Assembly: GCA_916700875.1 (NCBI GenBank)
Contig: CAKAKS010000068.1
Span: forward strand, 29,506,028-29,570,027
Source: Sebastes aleutianus
Taxonomy: Eukaryota > Chordata > Actinopteri > Perciformes > Sebastidae
Reading direction: 5' to 3'
DNA length: 64,000 bases
The position numbers and the translations under genes were made by a program. The notes beneath the pieces are model-generated. The model was not told the DNA's origin. It saw only the letters and a program-made list of their open reading frames with translations, and searched no databases. This document shows, piece after piece, positions 1 to 10,990 of this stretch (position 1 is its first letter; every line of letters begins with the position of its first letter).

Positions 1-71
1 GGCTGATCCAATCGCAGAGCTAACAGAACCGGAGCAGAACACAACAAAACTTTAATATTACAAAAAGCTTT

Positions 72-338
72 CTAACAAGAGGCAGACCAAATGATTTTTG
101 CCTTCAGCAAGTCAGTCAGAAGAGCGACCACAGTTGAGAAATTCCAGCGGTAATTACCAACCAAGCCCCAAAACCTCATCAGTTCCTTTTTAATGGTGGG
201 AACAGGAAACTCATCAACAGCTGAAAATTTGGTATAAACAGGCCGCACATGACCCTGACCCACAACCTGACCAATATATGTCACAGTGGCTTTTTCAAAA
301 CTCACATTTCGCTTACAGTCAAATGAGCTAATGAACAT
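72..338 (-). mobile_element. Ty3/gypsy-type pol relic, reverse transcriptase end
   Basis: The minus-strand reading has the junction between the end of the reverse transcriptase palm/thumb and the RNase H region of fish Ty3/gypsy retrotransposons. Visible blocks are ATVTYIGQVVGQGHVRP, then FPVPTIKKELMRFWGLVGNYR, then a short VALLTDLLKA stretch. The usual block is longer and continues into RNase H; here it stops after 88 codons. This is a decayed fragment with no LTR recognised nearby. The family call rests on recognised motifs, not a search. Confidence 0.8.
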
Positions 339-420
339 CTAAATCTTGAAACGATTCAGAGTTCTTCAGGCGACCGTGCAGTACAACAGGCGTTGCCACA
401 CAATCCTTGGTCACCCTCAC

Positions 421-660
421 TAAACTGACGTGTCTCAGAGCGCCGGTCATATAAATGCTTCATTCTGGCCTGAGATTTTGCCAATTTTTTGTTTTGCCAA
501 TTGACCAGCCACATAAAGCCTGTTGGAAACCGTTTACATAATCAATCAAGTTCAGAGGTGGTTCATCTGCAATCCACTCATCCCAAAGCACAGCCAAAGG
601 TCCACGTACCTTGTGACCAAAGACTAAGTCATTAGGACTGAACCCAGTACTCTCTGCCAT
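421..660 (-). mobile_element. Ty3/gypsy-type pol relic, integrase C-terminal part
   Basis: The minus-strand reading begins MAESTGFSPNDLVFGHKVRG and continues PLAVLWDEW, matching the end of the integrase core in fish gypsy elements (the usual form is TGFSPxELVFGHxVRGPL). It then runs toward a YDRR-like segment with a stop at about 460. In an intact element integrase follows reverse transcriptase, but here it lies 5' of the RT fragment on the same strand, so the piece is rearranged or two copies are joined. Non-functional. Confidence 0.75.
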
Positions 661-899
661 GTCCAGACTGCCTCACTTTCATGTTAGTTTTGTTGCTTTG
701 GGGACATCATATCCAGTGATGCTGGTATTGTTTTCACCTTGTGAGTCTGTATGTGAGTCATCAATGCAAAATGTGGTCCTGGAGATACCTACTGTATCAG
801 GAACTACCACAAAAGCAGTTTTCAGTACTTTGCCAGGTGTTTATGTGTCTGTCCGTGGACAGATTTTGTCACCGTGATAGCGTCGCAACCGTGTAAGAT

Positions 900-1195
900 G
901 CAGTCACGAAACTGTACAGGTGTGTTGTTCGTCTTTTGGCTGCTCCCGGTAGGGGTCGCAAAAGCGGATCATCTGAGATCTGATTTTATGATCCGCATAT
1001 TTGATCTGGCATAGTTTTTTTTACGCCGGATGCCCTTCCTCCATTCACAGTGCTCAGAGAGGGATACACGTTTTGGTGGTAGGAGAAATCGGAGAACCCG
1101 GAGGGAACTTGCGAACATAGGGAGAACATGCAAACTCCACACAGAAAGAACCCGGGCGACAGTGCTAACCACTGCACAAACGTGCCGCCCCTCAC
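900..1195 (+). repeat. Teleost interspersed repeat fragment
   Basis: Contains the recurrent fish-genome strings ACGCCGGATGCCCTTCC, GGAGAACCCGGAGG, ACATGCAAACTCCACACAG and GTGCTAACCACTGC, in the order usually seen. The middle of the usual unit is shortened. I recognise it as a high-copy teleost repeat but cannot assign the class safely. Confidence 0.6.
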
Positions 1196-2664
1196 AAGTT
1201 GAGATCAAAATGAAGATCGAGTTCAAAGATGGGCGTGGTCCGACGGCTTGGGATGGCATCGCGGCTGGTGTGATCCCATCCCAAGATGGTCTCTAGTTGA
1301 ACTTGTTACTATTATTAGCTGTAGTAGCTGCAGTTGTTGTGGTGCACTTAATGTGTTTGGCCAGTCAACATGTCCTCCATGATAAAGACGTGCTCTGCCC
1401 TGATCTGCTACCCTACTTACCTTCACATTTGTTAACTGAGATTGTGCTATATGTTAACTAACCATTTGTTCTTCTAATCACTTGTTTTGGCTACAGGCTG
1501 AGCAGAAAGAGAGGGAGGACTGAAACAGTCTAACATCTGTGGCTCTGGCTTCACAGAAGTTCAGGGTTCAGCCCCAGACTGAACCCCCAGACTGTCAACA
1601 GCAGTTTTCTCCACCTAAGAGTTTAACCCTCATCGCCACATATGAGCCTGGGAGGCAACGGCCTGCTTGTAATCACAATATACCTGGAGCCACCATCATT
1701 CATAAACTTTTTGCCCACCGTGAGTAGGAATTTATGAAGGTGAAACAACAGTGAATCTGAGAACAGCATTTTGAGCCAAACATGGGCGTGAGGTTGTATT
1801 TTTATGAGTACCTCCAGGGTCAGCGCTACAAAGAAAATAAAGGAGGAAAGGGTTAGCGTGAAGGTTAGTACGGAGGAAATAAAGGACAGGAATCTATCAC
1901 AGAGATTAGCACTGACAGGGCTCTGACAGCAGATCTCACAACAGAAAGAGAGAGGAGGAGAAGAGGAAGAAGGAGAGGAGGTTTATCTGTTGCTTATGTG
2001 CTGCTGACAGTAATAGTCTATAGACGAAACATAAAAAACACCAGGGGTAGTAACATTCTGGCATGGATAAAGGGTACGAAAGCTACATGCTAACAGCACA
2101 ATACGGTGAATACCATCTTGGGTTACTTGAGGTATTTCCAGTAGAGCAGTGACATGGGGACATACTGTATAAAACAATACACTCCCCTGAGTCATCCTCA
2201 TAATGAACACAAACAGGAAGCGGGCAGATGGATGGAGAGGTGAAATTAAAGGAGGGAACACAAGGACTCTCCTCTTTGGCGCTTAACAATCTCTCCATCA
2301 TCGTCATGTCAACACCCAATTAAAAGGTTAGGCCATGTTTATTCTTTCTATTAGCAAGATTTGGAAAACATCAACAAGCACATATTACCAAGACTCACCG
2401 CCTGCGGGCAGAAGCCACTGCTAATTGTAGTGTGTGTGTGTGTAAGAGAGGGAGGGATGAATCCTCTGGAGACAACACACTGCTTGTTTTTCTTCATTTT
2501 ACATCACAAGGAATATCACCTTTACTTTTATTGACACAATTCCTTTAATAGGGTGTGTTAATAAGAAAATAAAACATGTAAACCAACTCCAAAGGCAAAC
2601 CAACTATATGCCATGAAAAGGGGAAACAAATTAAATGATAATTATTTACTCCTTGTGTGACTAA
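1196..2664. other. Unassigned intergenic DNA
   Basis: No coding pattern, RNA gene or recognisable transposon. It has a purine-rich GAGAGGAGGAGAAGAGG stretch near 1950-1980 and a short (GT)n at about 2433-2445. Short open frames on both strands show no family resemblance. Confidence 0.4.
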
Positions 2665-3175
2665 TTAGCCGTGTTTCCATTCACATATTTATACATATAT
2701 TTTGAAGTATTGCATTAGTACAGCAGCATGGACACGGCAAAATTCAATTAAACTTCCTGAATTGCTAAAAAAGATTCTATGCTCACTTGAGGAGGTTTTT
2801 GCCAAATGACTGATCAGCTGTTTCAGCGACTGGCGTCTTCTTGGATATTAAACGTGTAAATCTTTGTCTGCGTCTCCAGATGGTCAGTATTAGCTGACAT
2901 GAAAGAACAATTCAAACTTGCCCAGTTGACACAAATTCCTGAAGACCTCTCTCAATATTTCTAGATGAGTCAGATGATCAAACAGACTTGTTTTGTTTCA
3001 GGTTCGTAACGTCAACTTCTTCAAGCCTACAGCGCCAACTTCTGACCAAACTCTGTCTGGGTTTATTTGCTCCAAACCAGTCAATGGAAACGCGGCTAAT
3101 TTGCATTTCATTTTTTTGCGACATTTCAAAAGTTTGCTTAAAATCTACTTGACAACGAATGGAAACAGGCTAGGC
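2665..3175 (+). mobile_element. MITE-like element with imperfect terminal inverted repeats
   Basis: The left end reads GCCGTGTTTCCATTCACAT. The right end, reverse-complemented, reads GCCTGTTTCCATTCGTTG, so the ends are inverted copies. The interior is AT-rich with no open frame. The 'GTTTCCATT' termini are common in teleost non-autonomous DNA elements. Boundaries are approximate. Confidence 0.55.
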
Positions 3176-3257
3176 TGGAAATGGCTAGTGATGCATTTAA
3201 ATAAGCCTACATGTTAAGACTGAATATACTATAATATACCTCTATAGCATCATTATT

Positions 3258-3830
3258 AAAAGAATAGTTTGACATTATGGGAGAAGCGCTTATTTTCTTT
3301 CTTGCCAACAGTAAGATAAGAAAATCAATACCACTCTCATGTCTGTACGGTAAATATGAAGCTACAGCAACATAAAGACTGGAAACAGTCTGGCTCTGTC
3401 TGGAGATTTTTAAAAATCCACCTAGCAGCACTTCTAAAGCGTATTACTCAACATTGTAACACTTTGTACTGATTAAACAAGCGAGATATAACGTGTTAAG
3501 TAGTGAGCTTTAGAGGTGCTGGCAGGTGTTTTCCTTTGGATACTAGCTTAGCTCAGCATAAAGACTGGAAGCAGGGGGGACACAGCTAGACGCGCTCTGT
3601 CCAAAGGAAACTAAATCCGCCCACCAGCAATTCTAAAGCTCACTACTTGACCCTTTATATGTCAGAAATCAAAGTGTAAATCGTCAATTAGTGAGTTAAA
3701 GGTGCTAGTAGGCAGTTTTAGTGTACTGGCCAGGCTTGCTGCTTCCTCCTGTTTCCAGTCTTTGAGCTAAGCTAAGCTAGTCATCCCCTGGCTTTAGTTT
3801 CATATTTACTGTACAGACATGACGGCTGTG
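3258..3830. repeat. Four alternating copies of the AGCTTAGC-type teleost MITE
   Basis: Segments of one repeat family lie in alternating orientation: about 3258-3425 forward, 3465-3530 reverse, 3535-3690 forward and 3690-3830 reverse. Diagnostic strings are GAATAGTTTGACATTATGGG, GTCTGTACGGTAAATATGAA, CATAAAGACTGGAA and (reverse) GAGCTAAGCTAAGCTAG. Related copies lie at about 18.4 kb and 52.34-52.64 kb. The arrangement could fold into long hairpins. Confidence 0.65.
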
Positions 3831-4508
3831 TCCAAAATCATTCACTCATTCACAATCCAGCGAGTTTTATGTAGAGGACTATATAGTGAGCTCATCAGCA
3901 AAATGAAAAAACACCTTCGGACACTACTTAGGTCATTTTTTCTACTCCGTATTACGTCGTTGCTGTCGCACAATTGAAACATGCCAGATCAACATCAGCT
4001 TGTAGACCATCCATAACAAATACCGACATGTATTTTTGTGATAAATACATATCGTAAGCTATTTTGTTGAATTGTCTCTTAGCCAAATGCCCTGAATTAA
4101 TTGAAGTTCCCTCAGTAATGCAGCGTATACTGTAACTCTAGGGATTTTATTGTGAAAGGTAAGGAAGGAGTAAAGCGGTGATGCGCTGCAGTTATAAGCA
4201 TATTTTCTCAAATGAATAAGTACTTTGTGGCCGTTTGTGTTGTGCTGCGCTGCTCTGCTCACATTAAATACATTACTCATGAACTTATTGCAATCGTGTT
4301 AGTCTCTTTCCTCTTGTCCATCAGTGCAATTCATGATGGTATATAGTGCTCAGTTAGTGGCCATTGTTGTCCACTACTTTTCAAGATGCATTGTGGGATA
4401 CTTTGGGTCCACTATATAGGGTATAAAAATTCTCACTATACATTTTGACAGCACTAGAATATGGCATCCACTATATACTGTCCAGTGAGCGATTTTGGGA
4501 ACAGCCGA
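3822..4508. mobile_element. MITE with inverted ends (GGCTGTGTCCAAAATC type)
   Basis: The left terminus GGCTGTGTCCAAAATCATTC pairs with the reverse complement of the right terminus, GGCTGTTCCCAAAATCGCTC. Both ends are followed by related subterminal motifs around ACTATATAGTG. No transposase frame. A non-autonomous DNA transposon of a type common in fish; superfamily not settled. Confidence 0.6.
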
Positions 4509-4630
4509 AGTGAATCAATGAATTTCCCAATGTGTCACACTATTTCTTTTAACGATACTCCTTCCAGTCAAAGCAGACTCAGTCACAACTGTATAATTAG
4601 AAACAGTTTGTTGGTCTATGTCTGAGTACA

Positions 4631-4632
<2 letters not shown>

Positions 4633-4661
<29 letters not shown>

Positions 4662-5105
4662 ACCACGTCAACATGATAAGCAGGTACATTTGGAGGCGGA
4701 GGATAAAACACCTCAGCCTGTCTGTATCTCTGAGTCACAGTCCATCTTCTTTCCGTCTCCTTCCCTGAACTCGTCTTGTTGGGTCCAGATAGACATCTCC
4801 CCCACAACTCAGACACACACACACACACACACACACCACCACCACCACAGAGCAAGTTAGCCTCGGTATGAGAGTGTGTGTGTGTGTGTGCACATGAAGT
4901 TATGTGTGATTGAATCTCAGCAGAAGAGATAAGGTTGGTATTATGATGATTCTGTTTGTGTGAAAGTGCGAGAGTGTGTGTTGTGTGTGCCCGCGGTCTG
5001 CAAGCATCTTGTACGTACACGTGTGTGAGCAAAGGAGGAAGCAAAATACTCTGCAGCGCGATGGCGGCGATAAGGGCGGGTGTGTGGTTGTGTGTGTGTG
5101 TGTCA
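4633..5105. repeat. Cluster of CA/TG microsatellites
   Basis: Pure TG tract at about 4633-4660, CA at 4812-4835 followed by (CAC)n, and shorter GT tracts near 4875-4890 and 5088-5102. Long open frames here are artefacts of dinucleotide repeats. No gene seen in 4510-5530. Confidence 0.9.
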
Positions 5106-5535
5106 CCAGGGAGGTGGGATGGGGTTCAGTGGTAGGACACGCTCGTCCATGCTGGTATTCGTGAGAGGCTCCCAAATACCAGGGAGGGATGGGAGGAGGG
5201 AGCAGGTGGGATGGTGGTGGGGAGTTGTAGCATGGAAATGCCCAAAGCCTGGTGTTTTATCTCTCCAAGCAGAAGTGAAGCACGCTGGCACAAAACAAAG
5301 CAACAACATGTCTACTCTGAACAGCAAGTCTCTAGTCCATCCTGCAGGGAGACGAGTTCATAAGGTATGTGTGTTAATCAACTCAAGCTTTGCTCATACT
5401 TCATACGCACATGCTTCTTCACATCTACCACATCTGGGTCCCTGCACCAATTAGAGTTTTTCACCAAAACCATCAAAATAACAGTAAATATCTTGAGACG
5501 AGTTGAGGAGACAAGACACAGGATATGGTGGCCTA

Positions 5536-6125
5536 AAGGCCCAGACACGCCAACAGACATCAGAGAACTAGCGGCGCCGAAGGCCACCAGTTGAGACGCC
5601 TCACGTCGCCTTTGTTTTGGCCAAAAAGTTGCACTCAAACACACCGCAGAGACCTCAGCCGACGGCCGACTACCGCGTACGTTCTGCACCTGCGTGAGAT
5701 GAAATAACTCTCCACACCGGCAGGTGGCGGTAGTGTGTATTCGTCATTCAAAAAGGGAAACCGGGAGACCGAGGACTGCAGATATACAAGCCGTTGTTAG
5801 GCTACGTACATGAAACAAAGCGCCGTTTACCGACCATTTTCACACCACTCTCACTCACCACTTAGCTTCATTCCAGATGGCCATGTCGTTGTGACAATAA
5901 AGATGAAAAATGAGAAGAGCCTTCTGTTTTTCTTCTTGACTTTACTCGTTGGCTCGCTTTCCTCAATTCCGTTTCTCTTCTTGTGCAATGATTTGCTTGA
6001 GCTGAACAGCCAATCAGAGTGATTTCTCTCACTGATGGGCGCCGCTGATTCAACATGCTGAATCGGTGGAAAAAACTCAGAAACGGGGAGACGAGAGCTG
6101 ACAATGAGGGACACACCGCAAAAAC
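5536..6125. mobile_element. Probable non-autonomous DNA element
   Basis: Carries the strings AGGCCCAGACACGCCAACAG, AGAACTAGCGGCGCCGAAGG, TTGAGACGCCTCACGTCGCC and CACACCGCAGAGACCTCAGC, which I recognise as a GC-rich teleost interspersed repeat. Termini are not clear and no transposase can be read. Class uncertain. Confidence 0.45.
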
Positions 6126-6391
6126 TAGGCCGAAAGACGCTCACCAATGGCCCCAAACAAACTCAACTATAGAATTCTGGTCTTAATCATATCTAACAAC
6201 CAAAATCTTTTCAGATGGAGGTCCCTGAAGCAAAATCTTATCAAATGGGGGTCCGTGACCGAATGTGTATCAATTTAACAGTCCTTGACACAAAAAAGGT
6301 TGAAAACGACTGCGTTAATGTGTATGAGCCCGCCATTCTCTGTGAGTGTATGCATGGACCTACGTATATATACAACAGTATTAGGGCTTTC

Positions 6392-6393
<2 letters not shown>

Positions 6394-6449
<56 letters not shown>
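6394..6449. repeat. (GT)n microsatellite, about 56 bp
   Basis: Uninterrupted GT repeat. The flanking 6126-6393 and 6450-6945 sequences hold nothing recognisable apart from short CA tracts and a GA run near 6682-6696. Confidence 0.95.
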
Positions 6450-6450
<1 letters not shown>

Positions 6451-6945
6451 GTGTGCATATGCCGCAGCAGGTGTCAGCAGTGACGGAGGGGGGGCGTCTG
6501 AGCAGACTTTGGCTCTGAGCTGAAGTGTGAAGTGACACTCAGTACTAACACTCTCAACCTAATTGCTGCTGCTCGCAGCTGTTCTTCAACAAGACACACA
6601 CATGCATAATACACACACACTCCTGTGTATGCTCATGAAAATGGTGCAAACTCATATAGAGCCAAGCAAAGAATGCACACACAGAGAGAGAGAGGGAGAT
6701 TTTGGTGACTTGCTGTGTGCTACAGTTGGATGAGAAGCGTAACAGGGGGAGAGTCACTGACAATGTTAGCATCAAGATGAACCACAGTTTGTGCTATTTA
6801 GTACACCTGCTCACACCAGAGGTAGGGCATAGCTAGCTTAATGCGATTTAACATTAGTGTGAAGTCCTCTTGTGCATATGATTGTAACATAGAGCTGACT
6901 GATGAACCTAACTGCCAGTCCCTTGAGGTGGGGAAAGCACTGCTT

Positions 6946-7405
6946 TTAAAAGGTCCCATATTGTAAAAAGTGAGATTTCCACTTCTTTATATTATAAAGC
7001 AGGTCAAGGTGCTTTATAAATACTGCGAAAGTATCGAAACGCTTAATCCACGGAGAAATCCACACAGCCCTCAGAAACTGTGTCTTTAAACAAGCCGTCA
7101 GGACTTCCGTAAAGATGTCACAACTATACAGTCACCGGTAGAAGTGCTGCTAAACTCTGTGTAGCTGACTCACACAGTGAATCCCCGACTGCAGTGACGG
7201 TGTGAATACGTCGACAGCGCAGATGAAGACCAGAAACCGCTGACCAATCAGAGCAGACTAGGCTTTTTTCAGACGGCGGCCTTAAAGAGACAGGTGCTAA
7301 AACGGAGGGTTTCAGACAGAGGGTGAATACAGGTATATTTAGACAGACAGTATGAGAAAAATAATGTGTTTTTTGAACATTAAAGCATGTAAACATGTTC
7401 TAGTA
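6946..7405. mobile_element. TTAA-flanked MITE, truncated copy
   Basis: Begins with TTAAAAGGTCCCATATTG, then TAAAAAGTGAGATTTCC, and parallels the complete copy at 27880-28387 through GCATGTAAACATGTTCTAG, where similarity stops. It therefore lacks the right terminal inverted repeat. Non-autonomous and non-coding. Confidence 0.7.
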
Positions 7406-7879
7406 GTATCCAACCAGCTGACGATGACCGGTTGGAAAAAATTTCACCCAACCCTAGGTCGCATCGATCTGAAACTGAAATGAGTTCTAAAATTTGACAG
7501 CAACGAGATGATTGGCTCACAGAGGTCATGTCATGAGTAAAGGCATGAAGAAAGTCGTTCCTCATTGAACTTTTGCTATAAGCTTCATCTATACACCACC
7601 AGCCATGATTACCAACAGCGTAACACGGCTAAACACACACACAGACACACACACACAGGGCACAGGAAGAGAGTGATGAGGCGTCTGACAGGACCAAACA
7701 AAAGCCGTGCCCCTAAACAAACACGCAAACACAATGAGCATTGAGAGAGCTGAACACACACACGTTAAAGTACTATAAGTAGCTCCGATGTAAAGTCAGC
7801 TTATCTGCAAAACTCTGTTTGTGTGTGAATCTGTCCATTTAAACCCAAAGCATATCCTGCCTTGTTCCAACTAAAGAGC

Positions 7880-7883
<4 letters not shown>

Positions 7884-7934
<51 letters not shown>
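7884..7934. repeat. (GT)n microsatellite
   Basis: About 50 bp of pure GT. The area 7406-9536 also has a CA repeat at 8179-8223 and otherwise shows no gene or recognised element. The 8850-9120 part is purine-rich. Confidence 0.95.
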
Positions 7935-8178
7935 ATGAGAGAGCGTAAGAGAGCTGGTTATGTTTTATTATTTCTGTAACAAGTATGAAAACAAACAATC
8001 AAGTGCTTGCTGAGATGTGTGTGTGCTTGCGATAAAAGCCAAGACCATTATGAAAGTGTGTGTGCAAGTTGCAAGTGTGTCTGATTCATTATTTTGACAA
8101 TGAATATGAAAACAAACTTAGTGCTTGTTGAGATAGGCTTATGAATGTGTGTACATGTTTTTAAAAAGTTTTCACTCA

Positions 8179-8223
<45 letters not shown>
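8179..8223. repeat. (CA)n microsatellite
   Basis: About 44 bp of pure CA, followed by interrupted CA repeats to about 8245. Confidence 0.95.
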
Positions 8224-8226
<3 letters not shown>

Positions 8227-9536
8227 AACACACACACATTCACACAACCCAAAACACTTGGGGCTCCTCGTATTCAAGCCAAATTATTGAGTGTGTGATA
8301 TCCATCTGCCGGCGTGTGGCACCGCGAGGTGAAAGAGAAGCCCAACAGAGGGATGAACGGGGGCGAAAGGTAAATATTTGGTCTAGTTAAAGTGCTGGTG
8401 TTTACGTTAAGAGTAGCGGAGCTGTTTGTTTGAAGCCTCTCTCCCCTTCCAGTGTGTAAACTTGGCTACCAGATAAAGACTCGGGCCCTGCTCGCCTCCC
8501 AGAGATGAAGAGAAGGAGAGTGAGGGAAGGATAACAAAATAAACACAAAACAAATGAAGGAGTGCTTTTCCAGCGGCTCCTATCTCTATCAGAAACATTT
8601 ACTGTACCGTGGCACAACAAATAATGAAGTGACAAGTGAGCAAAACATAAATAGCACTGCTGCGGACCTACACTGAAGACAAAGACAGGGAAACAAAAAG
8701 AAATGACTCAAAGGCAGGCGATCACACTGATAAAGATATCAGCTGAAGAAAATATGTAATTCCCACGGGCCTACAGCACCACGTCCAAATCATTCTGGAA
8801 AAATATGTGTTTTGGCCGAGAGAGAAATGCAGGAAAAGGTGATAAAATGAGGCGTTAGTGGGGATGGATGAGGACAGAAACATGCAGACGGGGGAGAAAG
8901 AGAGGCAACGAGACGGAGATGTGAAGATAGAGAGCCGGCCAGAAAATGGAGAGGTTCAGTCGGGCCAAAGATGAAGAGATAGCTCCGCCAATAAGGTCCA
9001 GAGTGTGAAAGAAAGAAAGAGGCTTTTCTGTGGAGTTCAGAGAGGCTGTCAATCCAAGAGAGAGCACGATCCAACAGAATATTTATTCAGCTAATAGAAT
9101 AAAAAGAGGGAGAGGAGGAGGGGATGGATGGAGGGGTGTTTCTATTTATATGCCTGTGTACCAGGGCTACATAAGTGTACAAATATATTCTGCATATGAG
9201 CCCTGTTGCTTCTTTTAAGCAAGCTTCATGTGTGTAGGCCTGTGCTTGGTTGCTTCACAATAAAAGCCAGTAAAAACATTGTTCCTTCAGTAAAATCTTT
9301 CTACATATTTTCCATTTTTTAAGGATTGCAAGTCGACATTCAGCTCCAACAAAAATGGAAGCAGGAGTTACCACTTTTATTAATCTCAGCAGCTCTTACA
9401 CCCTATGCAGTGTTTGGGCTAATATGTGTCGTAGAAATTCATTTGATAAAGACCTATTATGTGGCCCTAGTGTCTATATTATTGGTATATGTGCACACAT
9501 TAAAGGATAATTCTGGTTTATTCCAATGTGGGTCTT

Positions 9537-10147
9537 GCCAACACATTCTCACTCCCATCTCGTCAGATACAGCTGTTTGGTCAGTGCCCCTTGGTATCGG
9601 AGACCGACGCAAAGGGTACCCCTCTTGCGTTACTTTTGGACGGACCAGGAACGACGTGTCAATATACGCTCCTTAAATGCATAGTGTCCTTTCAAAATAC
9701 ACTTCTGTTTTCACAGGATGTTTAGGCAACACAAACGCTTACAGTTGGGCTTGGGAAACAGTCGTGGTTGGCGTTAACTTCAGTGACGCATAACTCACGA
9801 CTAACCGCTCGCATAACTAGCGATCACGTGACGCATGGGGCTACGTGACAGAATAAGTCACCGGTTAATTTAAGTTTCACAGCGGTCTCCTGGGTGCAAG
9901 TCCTGTGCTTGTTTGACCCATCCACCTCCCCGTCCACACGGCCATAGTGGACTCTCACGCTCTTAATACTACGTCACATGCTCTGACCGTCAAGTAACGC
10001 CGCGGGTGGGTTTACAATGGCGTTAGTTGAAAGCCCAGTTTCATCGCATACAGTCGCTGAAGGGTGTCTCCGTGCTTCAGTATCCGATGCCAGGGGGCAC
10101 TTACCAAACGGATGTATTAGATGAGTTGGGAGTGAGAACAGGTTGGT
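9537..10147. mobile_element. MITE with about 90-bp terminal inverted repeats
   Basis: Left end: CATTCTCACTCCCATCTCGT, then CAGCTGTTTGGTCAGTGCCC. Right end reverse-complemented: TGTTCTCACTCCCAACTCAT, then CATCCGTTTGGTAAGTGCCC. The arms stay alignable for about 90 bp. The interior has no transposase frame. The TCTCACTCCC terminus is a recurrent teleost repeat. Confidence 0.7.
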
Positions 10148-10828
10148 CTTACTTTCGTAGCTTTGCCAATTATTTCTATCAGTAATGATAATATTGTACG
10201 CACCAAAGTTATTCCTGAGATCTGGGAACACGATGACATTGTTATCCTTCTTGAACAGGAAAACTGCATCTTAGCAATTAACTTGGTAAAATGTACAATG
10301 TTAGCATGACAGATAGAAACTACGTCAAAAAAACTATTGGAGATTGTATTGAGGAACAGGTAAGAGAAACAATCCTTCAACATGCTTATCATGTGGTATA
10401 TTCAAGTGAACTGTTATGAATCCACCTGTGTATATACTCATGAAAACTCAATAAAGGAATAATCACAAACAGGGTTTTTTTTTTGCATCAGTGAGCGCGG
10501 TGTGACCTTGCAGAACACATGTGGTGCACTGAACTCAAAGATAAAGCGGGATGGGAGGAGAGAGGGTGAAGGTCTAAAGAGGGCTATCTGTGTGTGTGTT
10601 TCTTCCTTCCATCATCTCATTCAGACAGCTATATTATTTTGTGTGGGTGTCTGAGTATGTGCTTGACTCCCAAGGATGCCAAGAGTTCGGTATGCTGTAG
10701 ATTTCCTCTTTAGACAGAGAAGGTCTTTGTTTTATCGGATTTTACAAGATATAGCCAAAAAGATGAAAAACAGACACGGGCCCCACCACCTCTCCTATAG
10801 GAGCAAAAGACCTTTTAGTTGTTTAGCC

Positions 10829-10990
10829 TCTTTTTGTTGTTGTTTTGCATCTCTTTGTAGTTGCTTCGTGTCTCTTTGGAGTCATTTTGTGTCTCTTTGT
10901 AGTTGCTTTGTGTCTCTTTGCAGTCATTGCGTCTCTTTGTGGTTGTTTTGTCTCTCCTTGTGGTTGTTTTGTGTTTCTTTGTAGTTGTTT
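10829..10990. repeat. Minisatellite, about 22-24 bp unit
   Basis: Six to seven imperfect repeats of a unit close to TTTGTAGTTGTTTTGTGTCTC. Units differ by point changes (TAGTTG, GAGTCA, CAGTCA, TGGTTG). It produces a spurious Cys/Phe/Ser-rich frame on the plus strand and a Thr/Lys-rich frame on the minus strand. Confidence 0.8.

Noticed and set aside
4616..5044. 142-codon minus-strand open frame
   Set aside because: Composed of CA/GT microsatellites giving Thr-His and Cys-Val runs; no domain.
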